A DNA stretch of 64,000 nt, from positions 2,058,501 through 2,122,500 of the forward strand of contig CP114484.1 in assembly GCA_027186245.1 (NCBI GenBank), given 5' to 3'. This document shows positions 1 through 11,505 of this stretch, in pieces. The DNA is from Coriaria nepalensis (taxonomy: Eukaryota; Streptophyta; Magnoliopsida; Cucurbitales; Coriariaceae). How positions within the stretch are numbered: the first letter of the stretch is position 1; each line of letters opens with the position of its first letter. Below the pieces are notes generated by a model. The model made no database searches and had not been told where the DNA came from. It saw only the letters and a list, made by a program, of their open reading frames with translations. Both the position numbers and the translations under genes were made by a program.

Positions 1-959
1 ATATATAGAGGTGAAAATTAACTCATTAAGACTTTATAGGCCATGAGTCCCCAAACAGAGAAAAACTACAGATTCCAAGGATACTCTTTTTTAAATGGTG
101 TATTGGAAGAAAAATAGACATCAGCCAATTTAATAACATATTCGATTGAGAACAAGATAAGATGTTTGGGATTGCTTGGAAGGGGAAATACCTTGACAAT
201 CACCAGCTTGACCTTAGGATCTGTTTCATAAGAAAGGAAAAGTTCCAATAGCCGGGAAATCTATGGTTGAAGAGACAAATTTGTTTTTTTTTTAAGAGTT
301 AATTGTGATATGTAAGAGATACTTGATGAAACAAAAAGTGAAACTTTGCAAAGTAGGTAATGTTTCGCATATCTAACCATATGGAATGAAAGTGCATTCA
401 ATTGCTTGGGTCTGTTTAAGGTCAATATCTTCGCAAACTGCTTCTCTTCCACCAGAACCTGTCACAAGACAAAGACAGGCTACAGTTCTGATGTGTACTA
501 CTACATAATTCTGAATTTTAGGTTAAAATATGTGTTTGATGCATGATTTTAGTTTGTGGCATTTATATGTTAAAGAATTGATCTTAATGCAAGCTTCCAT
601 TCTCTCAGCTGAGCCTGAATTAACACCAAATCAGGGAAAGAAACGATAACAAATTATATCACTGATTAGGCTAATTTTCTGCATACAGTGCCACAGAAGG
701 AAAAGAGAAATCTCAATTCAATAGATTTCGTTCGATTCAAACATTGATATGAATTCCTGACGAATCAGTGAGGTAACTTGGCTAGAAAAATCCAATTCTC
801 TTTCGGACAATTAGAAATTGTTACAAAAAATATGGAAAACTGGTGATAGCTAATCATCAACTGGATGATAGTTACAATAACTCTTTTTGCTCAAATATAT
901 ATATATAGAGAGAGAGAGACCTGGTCTTCATCAGCTCCGTTGGAATTGTAGGAAGCCAT
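1..959 (-). CDS. CHY1: 3-hydroxyisobutyryl-CoA hydrolase (CHY1-type), 5' part; gene continues beyond window start
   Basis: Only the first three exons lie in the window: 921-959 (13 codons starting MASYNSNGADEDQ), 378-458 (27 codons including ILTLNRPKQLNALSFHM) and 192-260 (23 codons, ISRLLELFLSYETDPKVKLV...). All three have GT donors and AG acceptors in phase with one another. LNRPKQLNALS is the N-terminal block of the enoyl-CoA hydratase/isomerase fold. In plants CHY1 hydrolyses 3-hydroxyisobutyryl-CoA in peroxisomal valine breakdown. Exon boundaries and lengths 39/81/69 match the complete downstream copy (45/84/69), so the two genes are tandem duplicates. A GA-rich run follows the exon 1 donor in both. 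No fourth exon is visible in bases 1-191, so it should lie just outside the window. Whether this copy is functional cannot be judged. Confidence 0.85.
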
Positions 960-2297
960 GGTCCTTTGGCTCTGCTAAAAACTGTTGCGAAAATTCAAGC
1001 GCTTCTCCTCCCTCTCTCTCTCTCTCGCGGGTGGCACCGTTTCCGAGCGTGTAATAGAAAGCAGTGGTTTACACAAAACCTGCCGAAATCCGAAACGTTC
1101 AACCGAAATAGTGAGTTTAATATGTATTGGATCGAATACGAGTTTAGTTTAAACCTAATTCGATAAATATATAAAAAACCGGCCAGATAAGATAATTATA
1201 AAATATATGTAATATATGTAAAATATATATATATATATATAAAGTAGAAAGCATATTATATATGATTATAGATAATGAAAGCACTAACTTTATGTTCTTA
1301 TATCTTATATTTTTAATATTCATTCTTATATTTATTTAGTATCGTTATTTTTGTTTCTGTTTTTTTTTTTTTTTTTTTTTTGAATGAAATAAGGAATATG
1401 CGGATGTATTTTGCTTATGATACTTAGAGTTTATTCTTTTACATATATTACCTATTGTTTATAATTTATTTTTAAAACTCATTTAATATTTTGTTTTATT
1501 TTGCCCATATAAAAAAAAAAGAAAAAGAAATGAATAATAATAAGTAATATCAAATTTAATCATTTCTTATTTTATTAAATTTATTGATTAATGAATTGAA
1601 TTTTCATTTTATATATTAAGTATAATATTTTTTTATTTATTTATGAAAAAACCAGTAACCCGTGATTTTATATCCAATGCAACCAAAAGATTGGACTAAG
1701 CATGAGCGAAGATTTTAAAAACCAATCATATTTAAATTAGTTAGAAAATTTGTCCAAACCACCTACATTAATACACTCCTCATACAAAGTAGAAACTGAA
1801 GGACTCTTCATACTGGGTAATTGGAGATTCTATTGAACATGTAACTCTTCCTCGTGTTACGACAACACAACTATTGGTGACGCAGGCTCCTAGTCCTATG
1901 TTATTGTATATATGTATTAGCACGAGATATACTAAATATTATCATAATCTTAAAAATCACTATTATATATCATATATGATTATGATATACTATACTATAT
2001 ATATATATATATATAAGAATCTCCGATTTAAAAGAGGCCCACCGAAAAGAACCACCGTGAAAAAAACCAAAGAAACAGTGAGCAGAAGAACATCAAATAA
2101 GGAATATATACACAAAAATTGATATAATATATAATTTAATAATATAAAATTGACATATATAATTAAAATAAATCAATTTTCAATAAGAAATATACAAAAA
2201 AAGAAAACAGAGTAATATAATTTATTATTATTAATTATTTCAATACAAATTACAAAATGCTATTTCTTTCTTGCACAAGCTGAGATGGTTATTATTA
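960..2297. other. AT-rich intergenic spacer between the CHY1 copies
   Basis: No supported gene. It holds a CT-rich stretch at 1005-1026 directly upstream of the left CHY1 copy (in minus-strand terms, promoter or 5' UTR), TA-rich simple repeats near 1217-1240 and 1995-2013, and a poly-T run near 1360-1380. Short open frames here have no recognisable product. Confidence 0.6.
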
Positions 2298-4586
2298 TTA
2301 ATCAAGCTTTGCCATGGCGAATGGATGTAAGTTTGATCGTTTAGGTAGCCTTAAATCTTCCCATTCTTCATCATTCACCTTACAAAAGTGCCTCTCCACC
2401 ATTTCTTCACTAACAAGCCCCAGTTCACTAGGCTCCCACTGAATTATTCATTTTACAGGCCACACCCGAGTTATATATACATACATATATAGAGATATAT
2501 ATATATATATATATATATGTACCTTCGGGTTCTTATCTTTATCCCATAGCATGGCTCTGCATCCCTGTTCATTTTTAATCGTCAAATTTTTTTTAACAAC
2601 ATTTTCCAACAAAAAAAATTGATTACGGGGAAAAAAAAAAACCTCAATGCCATCTTTGCAAACTTCTGCTTTCAAAACATGAGAGAGCATTCTATACTCG
2701 CGGACAAGGCATTGGCATAGACTCTGGACCCTTCCTTCTCTAATCTGAGATTTTAATTTTTTCCATGATCAAATAAACACGACAGAATTAATAAGTTAAT
2801 TAATTTATTTAATTTAATTTAATTAAATGCGCATACTGATCTTAGTGTAATCTTAAGACTCAATGGGGAAGCTTTCTTCAACAATAGAATGGTTCTTGAG
2901 ATCCAACTATCCAACCTCTTACTTGCTTCATTCTCCTGTCACAAAACGAATTTTTAACAAGCATGATCCGAGCGAAAAGGATGAAGAAAACAAATGACCT
3001 CGTTTTAAGACAGATTTACAAGGGCAGCTATAATCTCCTCAACGGTTCTTAGAGAGAAGCACTTATCAATAACATCCGACCGGTGATAAGAACTTTGCTC
3101 TTTCAGACTGGGTCGGTCGGAGAACTTATCGATGATTGATGAAATGAATGCCGGATCGCTCGAATCGTCTACTTTCTCAATAAGTGCTTCCTCTAGAGAA
3201 CACAATCTCTGTCCATTTATTACAAAGAGAAAAACAAACATGAAAAATTAGTTGAGAATTAATCTCTAATTAAGAAAGAAAATATGTAATCAAGCATTAC
3301 TTGAGAAGGGACAAAATGTGTTGCAAGGCCGCATGAAAGCATTTCTGCAGCATCCAACCTTGCACCTGTAAGGCCAACATATTCCCCTGCCAAAACTCGA
3401 AACTGTAGTTTAACTGAGCTGACATTTTTTAAAGAAAAAAATACCGGATTTTATGATTAATTACCAAAGAATCCGGGCAGGCTTGACAAGAAGTAAGAAG
3501 CACCAACATCTGGAAAAAGTCCCAACCCTGTTTCTGGCATAGCAAAAACCTGCAAATTTTGGTTTTACTTTTAATACAAAACTTAGTTTTAACTTTTAAC
3601 ATCAACTATGATGTTGTTGGAGATGAATTATTATAAATTACCGAATTCTCTGTTGCGACGCGGAATCTACCATGTATTGATGCGCCGGCCCCTCCTCCCA
3701 TGACAATGCCGTTAAGAATCGAAACCTTTCAATCATTTTCATTATTAATCCACATGATTAACAGAAAAATAAAATTAAAAATGCAAGTTAGGCCGTCACC
3801 TGTGTTTTACTGTAAGTAGCCATCACATAATTAAGAATGAACTCATTCCAGAAAAAAAGTGCACTTATCTTCCAACACCCTTTGCTCACAAGATAACAGA
3901 ACAAGTAAACATGAATATAAATAAATAATGTTGACCAAAAAAAAACATAAATAAATAATAATGTAATTACTATAATAATTACATACCACGAATAACATCA
4001 TGAGCTAAAGCTGAAATATCAGCCCCAGAAGAAAATGCTCTGCCTTTACCCTATTGACAGATGAGAAGAAGAATTAACAGACATGAAAATCAAATTCATT
4101 ACTCATCTATCAATGTTGGAATTATCCTACATCGCCCGGATCGCCGGGAGAGAATACGGCAGGTTAATGCATAAGTAAAGAGTTGAGAAAAAATAATTGG
4201 ACTCTATAATTGAATAGAATGAAAATTTATACCTTGAGAATGACCAAATTGACCTTAGGATCCGTCTCATAGGCAAGGAAGAGTTCCAACAGCCGGGAAA
4301 CCTTAAAAATCGCACTTGGACGAATGAGTAATTTCATATGTGTCGAACATGCAAATTGGTATATGCATCATCATCTCACCATGTTGAATGATAGGGCGTT
4401 CAATTGCTTAGGCCTGTTTAATGTCAGTATCTTTACGAATAACTTCTGATCGTCTACCTGGACCTGGCCAAACGAGAAGTTGTTACGTACGCATAAATCT
4501 TCGTATACATTGAGAAGCATGAAATCGAGAGAGAGAGAGACCTGGTCTTCGTCTTCTCTAGTAGACTCGAGCGAAGAAGAAGCCAT
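2298..4586 (-). CDS. CHY1: 3-hydroxyisobutyryl-CoA hydrolase (CHY1-type), complete second copy with AKL-D C-terminus
   Basis: Thirteen exons join in frame to 389 residues: 4542-4586, 4380-4463, 4233-4301, 3987-4050, 3800-3879, 3642-3725, 3465-3549, 3301-3386, 3020-3208, 2837-2935, 2643-2744, 2523-2564, 2298-2438. The order follows plant CHY1: LNRPKQLNALS, GKGRAFSSGADIS (oxyanion-hole region), LNGIVMGGGAG, FAMPETGLGLFPDVGASYFL, GEYVGLTGARLD, then the C-terminal hydrolase-specific part with CLVREYRM and LWDKDKNPKWEP. Exon 9 must end at CTT^GTAAAT; reading on would hit a stop, whereas splicing gives AAL-ENEASKRLDSWIS as in the family. Family members usually end in AKL, a PTS1 peroxisome signal. 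This one ends AMAKLD, so the signal is not terminal. Exon 4 reads SSGAD where other plant copies have CAGGDV. Role: valine catabolism, if active. Confidence 0.9.
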
Positions 4587-4669
4587 TTTTGTTTGCTAAA
4601 CAAGATGCTGCGATAATGAAGAAAATGAATCGACGTTTTTGTTATGTTGGGCGGAAGTGTGAACCCCGA

Positions 4670-4705
4670 AACTGAGGCCCAAACGTACATAATAGAATTG
4701 GGCTC
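4670..4705 (-). promoter_or_regulatory. Site II-like TGGGCC/T motifs upstream of CHY1
   Basis: On the minus strand, TTGGGCC (4675-4681) and an inverted TGGGCT nearby (4697-4705) lie about 90-120 bp upstream of the CHY1 start codon. TGGGCC/T motifs (site II, TCP-bound) are common in promoters of plant housekeeping genes. The assignment is from motif match only. Confidence 0.35.
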
Positions 4706-5209
4706 TATTTTTCTACCGGTCCACTGAAAGCCTGACTCGCTCCATGACCCGGTTACTTCTCTTAACCCATGATACTTAAATCATACTTCTTCATATGTTT
4801 CGAGATATCAAGAGTTCTTAGTTCTCTCTCTTGAAGGTGATTTTTAGGATTTGGTTTTCGGCGTACAATCTCTCTATAATCTTCTTCTGATTTCTTGGTA
4901 ATTATTGTGTATGCATAAGTTGAGTTTATTTATGATGTATAATTCTTGATTTGAAGTCTGATAGGGAAATTAATCTTTGAGATTTGAGATTGTTATAATA
5001 CTGTGATTTGAGATTATACAGATGGATATTATTCATAATGGTGTGAGATTTGGTTTTAGCCAGAGCTTAACATGGATATACCCTTTTGGGGAACCACGGT
5101 AAATTTCTGATATTATTTGTGATTGTACATTTTATTATTTGTTGATAATTGAATTTGAAACCGATTAGAAATTATGGTTCAAAGTTTAGAATAGATAAAA
5201 AGTTATAAT

Positions 5210-5560
5210 ATGTTACAACTTTAACCTATATACTCAGTTCTTTTTTCCCAATTCCATATTCAATGTGAGATTCAATCACAAATTGAGATTGAATAATCAA
5301 GATTAAAACGAGAAATAAAAAATGATAACACCGAGAGTTATAGTGGTTCACCCGTAGCTACATCCAGCTAACAAGATGCTGCGATAGTGGAAGAAAATGA
5401 ATCGACATTTCTATTACAACTTTAACCTATATACTTAGTTCTTTATTCCCAATTCCATATTCGATCTAAGATTCAATTACAAATTAAAATTGCATAATTA
5501 AGATTAAAACGAGAAAAAAAAAATGATAACATCAAGAGTTATAATGGTTCTCAACCATAG
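5210..5560. repeat. Imperfect direct repeat pair enclosing a copied CHY1 5' UTR fragment
   Basis: Bases 5212-5350 and 5417-5557 are diverged direct repeats (both run ACAACTTTAACCTATATAC ... GATTAAAACGAGAAA ... GATAACA ... GAGTTATA). Between them, 5369-5415 is nearly identical to 4597-4643, the 5' UTR/upstream segment of the complete CHY1 gene (AACAAGATGCTGCGATA ... GAAGAAAATGAATCGAC). The copy is in the same orientation as the original, about 770 bp further upstream of the gene. 4710-5210 holds nothing recognisable. Confidence 0.75.
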
Positions 5561-5914
5561 GCTACATCCATTTGAGCTCCAGCAAACCACCGGATCACTT
5601 TGCACTATATCATAATCTTTACAACCCTCATACAAATCACACCCTTTTATACAATCAGAAATCACAGAAACAAGAAAGATGATATAGACCTAATATCTTC
5701 AAGAAAGATGATCACCCAGTAAGGGGGAAGCTTTGGGCTTCAATGCTTTTCCCAAACAACAATTTCATTACTAATTTTCTGCCCTTGCTGATTACTGTCT
5801 TTGACAAGTTGCCAACTGCCCCTACAAAAAAAAAAAAAAAAAAAAAAGGAAAGAGACTTTGACCGACGACTATTATGATTTTCGTTTAATTAGAGATATT
5901 TTAATAATACGGAT

Positions 5915-6980
5915 TTAACCAGGTCAATCCCGATTATTATTTTTCAATACATCCCCACCAGAGCACCTTGTCCTCAGGGTCATTAGCGTCAAATCAAGAA
6001 TAAGTTTGGGGTTTGCAACTATGTCCAGGATAGCGGATGCCACTTCTCATCACAAGAAAAAACATAGACCTGTCTTATTTCTGTCTTCTTACTCCTTCCG
6101 TGATATTTTCCCTTCTGCTGAGTTAGTTGGTGCATCCATTGCAAGAGAGTTCACTGAATGATTTGAAGCACTACTAGAATTAGTAATGTTGGCTGTGTTA
6201 GCAACTGAATTTGCATTCCCAATAGTTTTTTCCCTTGTATTTGAGTTTAAACTAGTTCCACCTCCAGTATTAATGTTGTTATAGGACTTAGCTAAAGTGT
6301 TGTTAGATTTTGAACATAAAATAGCTAAGTAAGACTCTTGTTGTCTGGCAAGCTCAAGGCTACCTTGTTGGGTAGATGTTCAAACTGACTGCGTAATTCC
6401 TCCACTGTGCCAGTTTGTTTCAATTTGGTGAGCTGTCCAAAATATGAATGAACCATAGCTGGTTTGAATATAGACTGCAGAGCTTGATAAAATGTGTTCC
6501 AAGAAGAACACAAGTCAGTTTCTCTTATGTCTTTCGTACAACTCGGTCGCTTCTCTTTCTAAATAAAACTGTGCTAATCTCACCTTTGAATCTTCAGGTA
6601 TCTTATACAATTCAAAGTATTATATCGCTTTTCTGGTTCAAAGTTCAGGATCACCCTTGGAAAATCAACCTTTATGTTCTTCCAATGTGCATCGCGAAAA
6701 TCTGTTCGAGTTTCATTTCGAATTGCTCTACCTGAATCAGAGCTATCACCTCTCAGATTATTTGGTTTCCGCTGTTTCTTTCTTCATCACGTCGTACCGC
6801 CATTAACTCCATTATCAAGTTCAGTTGTTTTCTATTTCAGAGAACTTGCTGCTGAAATGAGACTTGAAACGTGTGATCAAACATTTCTCCATCGCTGCAG
6901 TTGTAGAAGCAACCTCATCACACATCACTAGGACAACTCTAGTCACTTCTAACATTGTAGTGTAGGCTCTGATACCACTT
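5915..6980 (-). mobile_element. Internally deleted Ty3-gypsy-type LTR retrotransposon relic
   Basis: On the minus strand a TGGTATCAGAGCC primer-binding site (complement of initiator Met-tRNA) occupies about 6966-6978. Downstream, in broken frames, is a gag relic: a segment with KVDFPR (about 6670), YKIPEDSKVRLAQFYLE (about 6590) and an open piece at 6325-6513 containing GTVEELRSQFEHLPNKV, typical of retrotransposon gag. Only about 350 bp further on, at 5950-5990, the minus strand encodes PEDKVLWW followed by a purine-rich run, resembling the 3' end of pol and the polypurine tract (LEDKVLF-type ending). Protease, reverse transcriptase and integrase are absent. No matching LTR pair could be aligned by eye. 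Confidence 0.65.
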
Positions 6981-7739
6981 GCAACGGACCTAGGGCGAAT
7001 TCGAAAGTAATAGAAGAATGGAGTATAGGAAGAAAGTAATACCGGTCAATGCTATACTTTTGAGGAGGTGAAAGTCCTTTTCCTCATACGTATGTATCTT
7101 TGCAAGAGAACAGCTAGCCTTGTACATCCATTATCAGTTTCACAGGTTGGGGGTAGTAACATTCAAGTGAGGCTCCATTACATTGCCCACATATGCAGAA
7201 TATGCCTCGGCCGAAGAACGACACATGCGAAATATGTACAGTGGGCCTCGATCTAAACTAGATAATTTGGGCTCTTTATAGATGATAATCCCAAGCTAAG
7301 CAATTCTGAAGACCCACTCGATCTAAACTAGATATATTCTCAACACAAAAATAAATGCGATTTTGTTCGAGATTTGATCTTGTAAATGGGATTTGATTTA
7401 ATATTGTTCGAGTTCAAACTGCAGTGTAGAATCAGTGGGATGAAACCATTTAGAGCAAGCTACAAGCTTTCGGAAGAATAAGAGCAAATTTTAGAAAGTA
7501 TGGATCTTAAGAACTATGAATCAAATTATACGTAATTAAATATAAGAAAAAAGTTACATAAATCCACACGAAAAGTCCCGTACACATTCAGTGGCATTCT
7601 CGTAGTTTTATTTAATTCACGGCAGTAAAAGTGTGTATAGTCTATAGTTATACTCTGTAAGTCTTTCACATATATAGGCAATAATACTCCCTTTAAAATC
7701 ACCTCCTAGACTAAAGAGCTTCAAAGAGAGAGAGAAACG
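6981..7739. other. Intergenic region upstream of TTL
   Basis: The first part (6981 to about 7250) may be the 5' LTR of the gypsy relic, since it abuts the primer-binding site, but no second LTR confirms it. An 18-bp motif CTCGATCTAAACTAGATA occurs twice, near 7246 and 7318. The last 100 bp would be the TTL promoter and 5' UTR, with an A/G-rich leader just before the ATG. Confidence 0.4.
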
Positions 7740-9913
7740 ATGGGATCGATTTTCAATTTTGGAGAGGAGGAGTTTCTGGCATGCTGTGGAAGCTCAAAAT
7801 TCGCAGCGGAAATGGCTTCAGCGTCTCCTTTTTCCTCTTTCAATGAAGCCGTAGAAGCTGCTAGAATCATCTGGTTCAACAAGGTCTTCATCATTCTTCT
7901 CTTCTCTTTTCCTTTTCTTCATCTAGTTTTATCAATTACACTTTAATGGATAATCGATTGTTGAAATCTCGACGATTGATTTCTGAAAGGTTGATGTGTA
8001 TGGCTGGCTCGAAGCGTTCGCTGCTCATCCTCAGATTGGTCAACTTTCCCAATCTTCTCACCATACCACCACTGGCCAGACCAGTGCTCAGTTAGCTCTC
8101 CGTTTTTCCTCTTACTGTTTTTTCCTCTTTAGTAATCTGATATTTCCTCGTATTTCTAGCTTCCTTAGTGCATGGTATGTTTCGTTGAATTCTTAGACGA
8201 TTCTAGGTACTGCTAGGGATCTACTAGATTTGATTATCTTCACCAAATTTTGTTCTCTGCTTTTATACCTTATGAATGATGAAGAAGTGAGTTGTAATGA
8301 TTTTCTGTTGTAGATGGAGTAAGGGAGAACAGTCTACTGCATTCGCAACTGCAACAAGGTCTAGCTTACAGGTAGATGTGCTTAACCTATTGAACAAGTG
8401 TAAAATCAAATGTGATTGGATTGAGATTTACAAGGACTGAAGTAATTTGAATCATTTAAACATAGTGTATTATCTCTTTAGATTCGGTCTCTCTCATTTT
8501 GACTTCTCATCCTCCAAATGACGCAAGGGAAAAGAAAATTACGTTATGGTAAAATAGCTTGTCCTTATCTGCTGGTTCTGTATGATAGAATTCCCTTGGC
8601 CTTTGCAGGAACTATCCGACTGGAATGCTCTGTATAGGCAGAAATTCGGATTTGTTTTCCTTATTTGCGCCTCTGGGAGGAGCACTGGTGAAATACTTGC
8701 CGAAGTGAAGGTACGAAGTTAATTATATCAACTGTCTATCGTATTTTTACTGAATAATATTAGTGTGAAATTATCAGCATTTCATCCGGAATCTATTTTA
8801 AGTTCTGTGTCTTGCTGTGCAATATTGGATGTGATGATGCCTTTTGTTTAATCTTCTTTTTCTAAGAACCTTCGTTGTGTTGGAGATGACTGGTTTCATG
8901 TATAAAGTTGTTTATTTTTCTCTTTGCAGAAACGGTATCCAAACAGGCCCATAGTGGAGATCGAGGTTGCTGCTCAGGAGCAAATGAAAATCACAGAACT
9001 ACGTCTTGACAAGTTGTTTTCATCAAAAACCAATGTCTCCTCGACAAGTGAAGCCATTGAAAAGAAGGCTGGAGGTGCTCTTTTCCTTGGCTTCTTTATA
9101 GTCATTCTCCTTCTCTCACTTATTTTATACTCTTATCTGGTTTCCAACTCGCTTCTATGGAAGTTACTTGCATCAATCTTTAACTTTTATGTTATTTTCT
9201 TTCATTCAATTCTTATTTTGTCTTTCGATTGCATCAATTTGAATTAGACTTCTTTATAGATAACTTGAATTTTACTCTCTCCATCAATTACCAACGCCTT
9301 ATTCCATTTCTTCCATATTGGAGAAACAAGATCACTCTCATTAGTTTATGAATTACTATTGCTTTTACTGTTTACTAATTGTGAACCTATACCACTGGGA
9401 CTAATGATTTTTGTTGGTTGGTTGTTTTTTCTTTTCTTTTGGTCTGGAAATCTAGAAGATCGTGTATGCATTGTGGGGGGCCATATAACTCCGCCCCCTA
9501 TATCTTCATCTGGGCCCACTTCTCAGATCCCAACTCGGACTCGACCACCTATAACAACCCACGTTTTGGATGTTGCTCGAGGCTCTCCGGCCACCGGCAT
9601 TGAGGTCCGTTTGGAAAGGTGGGTGGGAACTCAACCTCATCCCTCATTTGCTGAGCCTGAATCAGGTGGGTGGGTACATGAAGGGTCTTCAACAACAGAT
9701 AAAGATGGAAGGAGTGGTCAATTAACGAGGCTGGTGGATTCTGCAACTCCTGGTATATATAAGATCAGTTTCAACACAGGAAAATATTCCCCGTCTGGAT
9801 TCTTCCCTTACGTCTCCATTGTGTTTGAAATCAGAGAATCACAGACAAAGGAACACTTCCATGTACCTCTTCTGCTTTCTCCCTTCTCATTTTCTACTTA
9901 TCGTGGAAGCTAA
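7740..9913 (+). CDS. TTL: Uric acid degradation bifunctional protein TTL (OHCU decarboxylase + HIU hydrolase)
   Basis: Six exons join in frame to 335 residues: 7740-7883, 7990-8090, 8314-8371, 8609-8710, 8930-9074, 9456-9913. The N-terminal OHCU decarboxylase domain has FAAHPQIG (catalytic His), QWSKGEQ and FGFVFLICASGRS. The C-terminal transthyretin-like 5-hydroxyisourate hydrolase domain starts at HVLDVARGSPATGIEV and ends in the diagnostic tetrapeptide YRGS. Together they convert HIU through OHCU to S-allantoin after urate oxidase. Between the domains, RVCIVGGHI fits a PTS2 pattern (R, V, five residues, H, hydrophobic) and starts three codons into exon 6. In Arabidopsis an internal PTS2 targets TTL to peroxisomes and alternative splicing can remove it. 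Exon 2 must end at CA^GTTAGC to give TSAQWSKG. Length is close to the Arabidopsis protein. Confidence 0.95.
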
Positions 9914-10260
9914 AATTTGTCGTAAAGGACCGTGTTCTGGGAGGGACTCATCTGCAACACAAGAATAAATCTCGAGTCTATTTCCAATTCTTCAATGTAA
10001 AGAAATAAAAAAAACTTTTCTGTAGCACATAAAATTTCAGACCGTAACTTGAGGCGTAACTGACTTGGCTCAGCCACAAGTTTGCTCCAACTAAAAAAAG
10101 AAAAGGAAGACTTCCCATACATCTGCCCTATGTGTCTGAAAATATGGATGTCTTGATATCTATATATACACTAGACAAGAGCACCATACTTTCTTAAAAG
10201 AGTGCCAAAACTAAATTGACCTTTTGAAAAACATTGCATCAGAGGAACAGAAAGGACGAA

Positions 10261-10690
10261 ATGCAGGCAGTGAAGGAGAAGATACAAGACATGAGTGCCA
10301 TGCGCAAGGCCAAGGCAGAGGCCAAGGCCGAAGAGAAGGTTAGATTTGGATAAAAACCTTTTTTGATTTGGGATGAGATTATGTTGATTAATTGTTGTGG
10401 AGAATGATTATAAATTACAGGAGGAGAAAGAAATAGCGAAAGCCAGGATGGGAATAGCAAAAGAGGTAAGAATGGCGAAAGAGGCAGAAGCGAAGATGGA
10501 CCTCCACGTGGCGAAAGCTGGGGATATGGCCGACCAGGAGATTGCAAAGCACGCCCATAGGGACTCGGCTTCCAATTCACCAAATGGCTCAACTAGTACA
10601 ACTACTACTACTTTTGATGACGGAACGGCATCGTTTCTCTCCACTAACACAGCCGGAGCCCCCCTTCCGAGTTTTCACAATATGAAGTAA
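10261..10690 (+). CDS. Late embryogenesis abundant protein, LEA_1 family
   Basis: Two exons, 10261-10338 and 10421-10690, give 115 residues. The protein is Lys/Ala/Glu-rich and predicted helical over residues 1-75 (MQAVKEKIQDMSAMRKAKAE..., then KEAEAKMDLHVAKAGDMADQ, the block typical of the LEA_1 family). A Ser/Thr-rich C-terminus follows (SASNSPNGSTSTTTTT). There is no signal peptide or membrane segment. LEA_1 proteins accumulate in seeds and under water deficit, and protect proteins or membranes in the cytosol. The start is the first ATG of the helical block, and the intron splits it as in other small plant LEA genes. Its promoter is confined to the 347 bp after TTL, in the same orientation. 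Confidence 0.85.
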
Positions 10691-11505
10691 AAAAAAAAAA
10701 TCACAACGTTTGAATTCATATGAATATCATCATTATTAATAATTGCTTAACCAAAATTCATTATACAAATTGATATCCGGTACAAGCATTTAAGTGTTTA
10801 ATATATATATATTTTTGTCTGGGCAATAATTCAATGTATTGTAACTATGCGACATGTTGTGCCCTGCTTTTAATTTTATTACAAGTTGTAGGACATGTAG
10901 TTTTTTAATGCAGTGTAGTATATGTTAGGTTACCGATTGTGTGTTAATGGCAGTAACAAGAAGAAAATTAATATTATTTTAACTAAAGACTTATATTCTC
11001 GTATCATGATAAATTATTAATTATCTTAAAAATTTGATTTGTTAATAAACGAGTTTTAACTTTGTTATCTATCTCTATATTTTAACAATATATATATGCA
11101 TTTCATAGATTCAATATGCATGGTAGCTATATAGATTTGGTGCCCAACTAGAGGTTAAAGTTACGTGAAAGGTATTAAACTTCAACTAATGTTAATTTTT
11201 AACTTATGTAAAGTAAAATATTAAGGAATAAGATCATAGTTATATAAAGAAATTATGTAACACATGCATCTACAGATTAAATTAATGCAAGTCTTATTTC
11301 AAGCAAGCTGTTCAACTAACTCATCCAATACTTACCAATATGGTCATGACTTTCCATTTACACGTTTCTTTACTTTCTTCTCTAAAGCTTTAATTGTGAA
11401 CTTATGATGAGTGTTTCGTCACAAAATTAGCAATCAAGCTACTTATAAAAAGCCTGTGAAAACCTATTGTCAGGGTTCAAAAATCAGTCTTGATCATTAT
11501 CTATA
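10691..11505. other. AT-rich spacer between LEA and HIPP genes
   Basis: No coding signal. It contains the LEA 3' region and the HIPP promoter. A short TA run lies near 10801-10812. Confidence 0.6.

Noticed and set aside
3005..3019. In-frame stop after exon 9 of CHY1 suggesting a pseudogene
   Set aside because: The GT at 3019-3018 (CTT^GTAAAT) is a good donor, and splicing there restores the family sequence AAL-ENEASKR with all later exons in phase.
10506..10513. CACGTGGC (ABRE/G-box) near the LEA gene
   Set aside because: It lies inside the coding exon rather than upstream, so it is not evidence of ABA regulation by itself.
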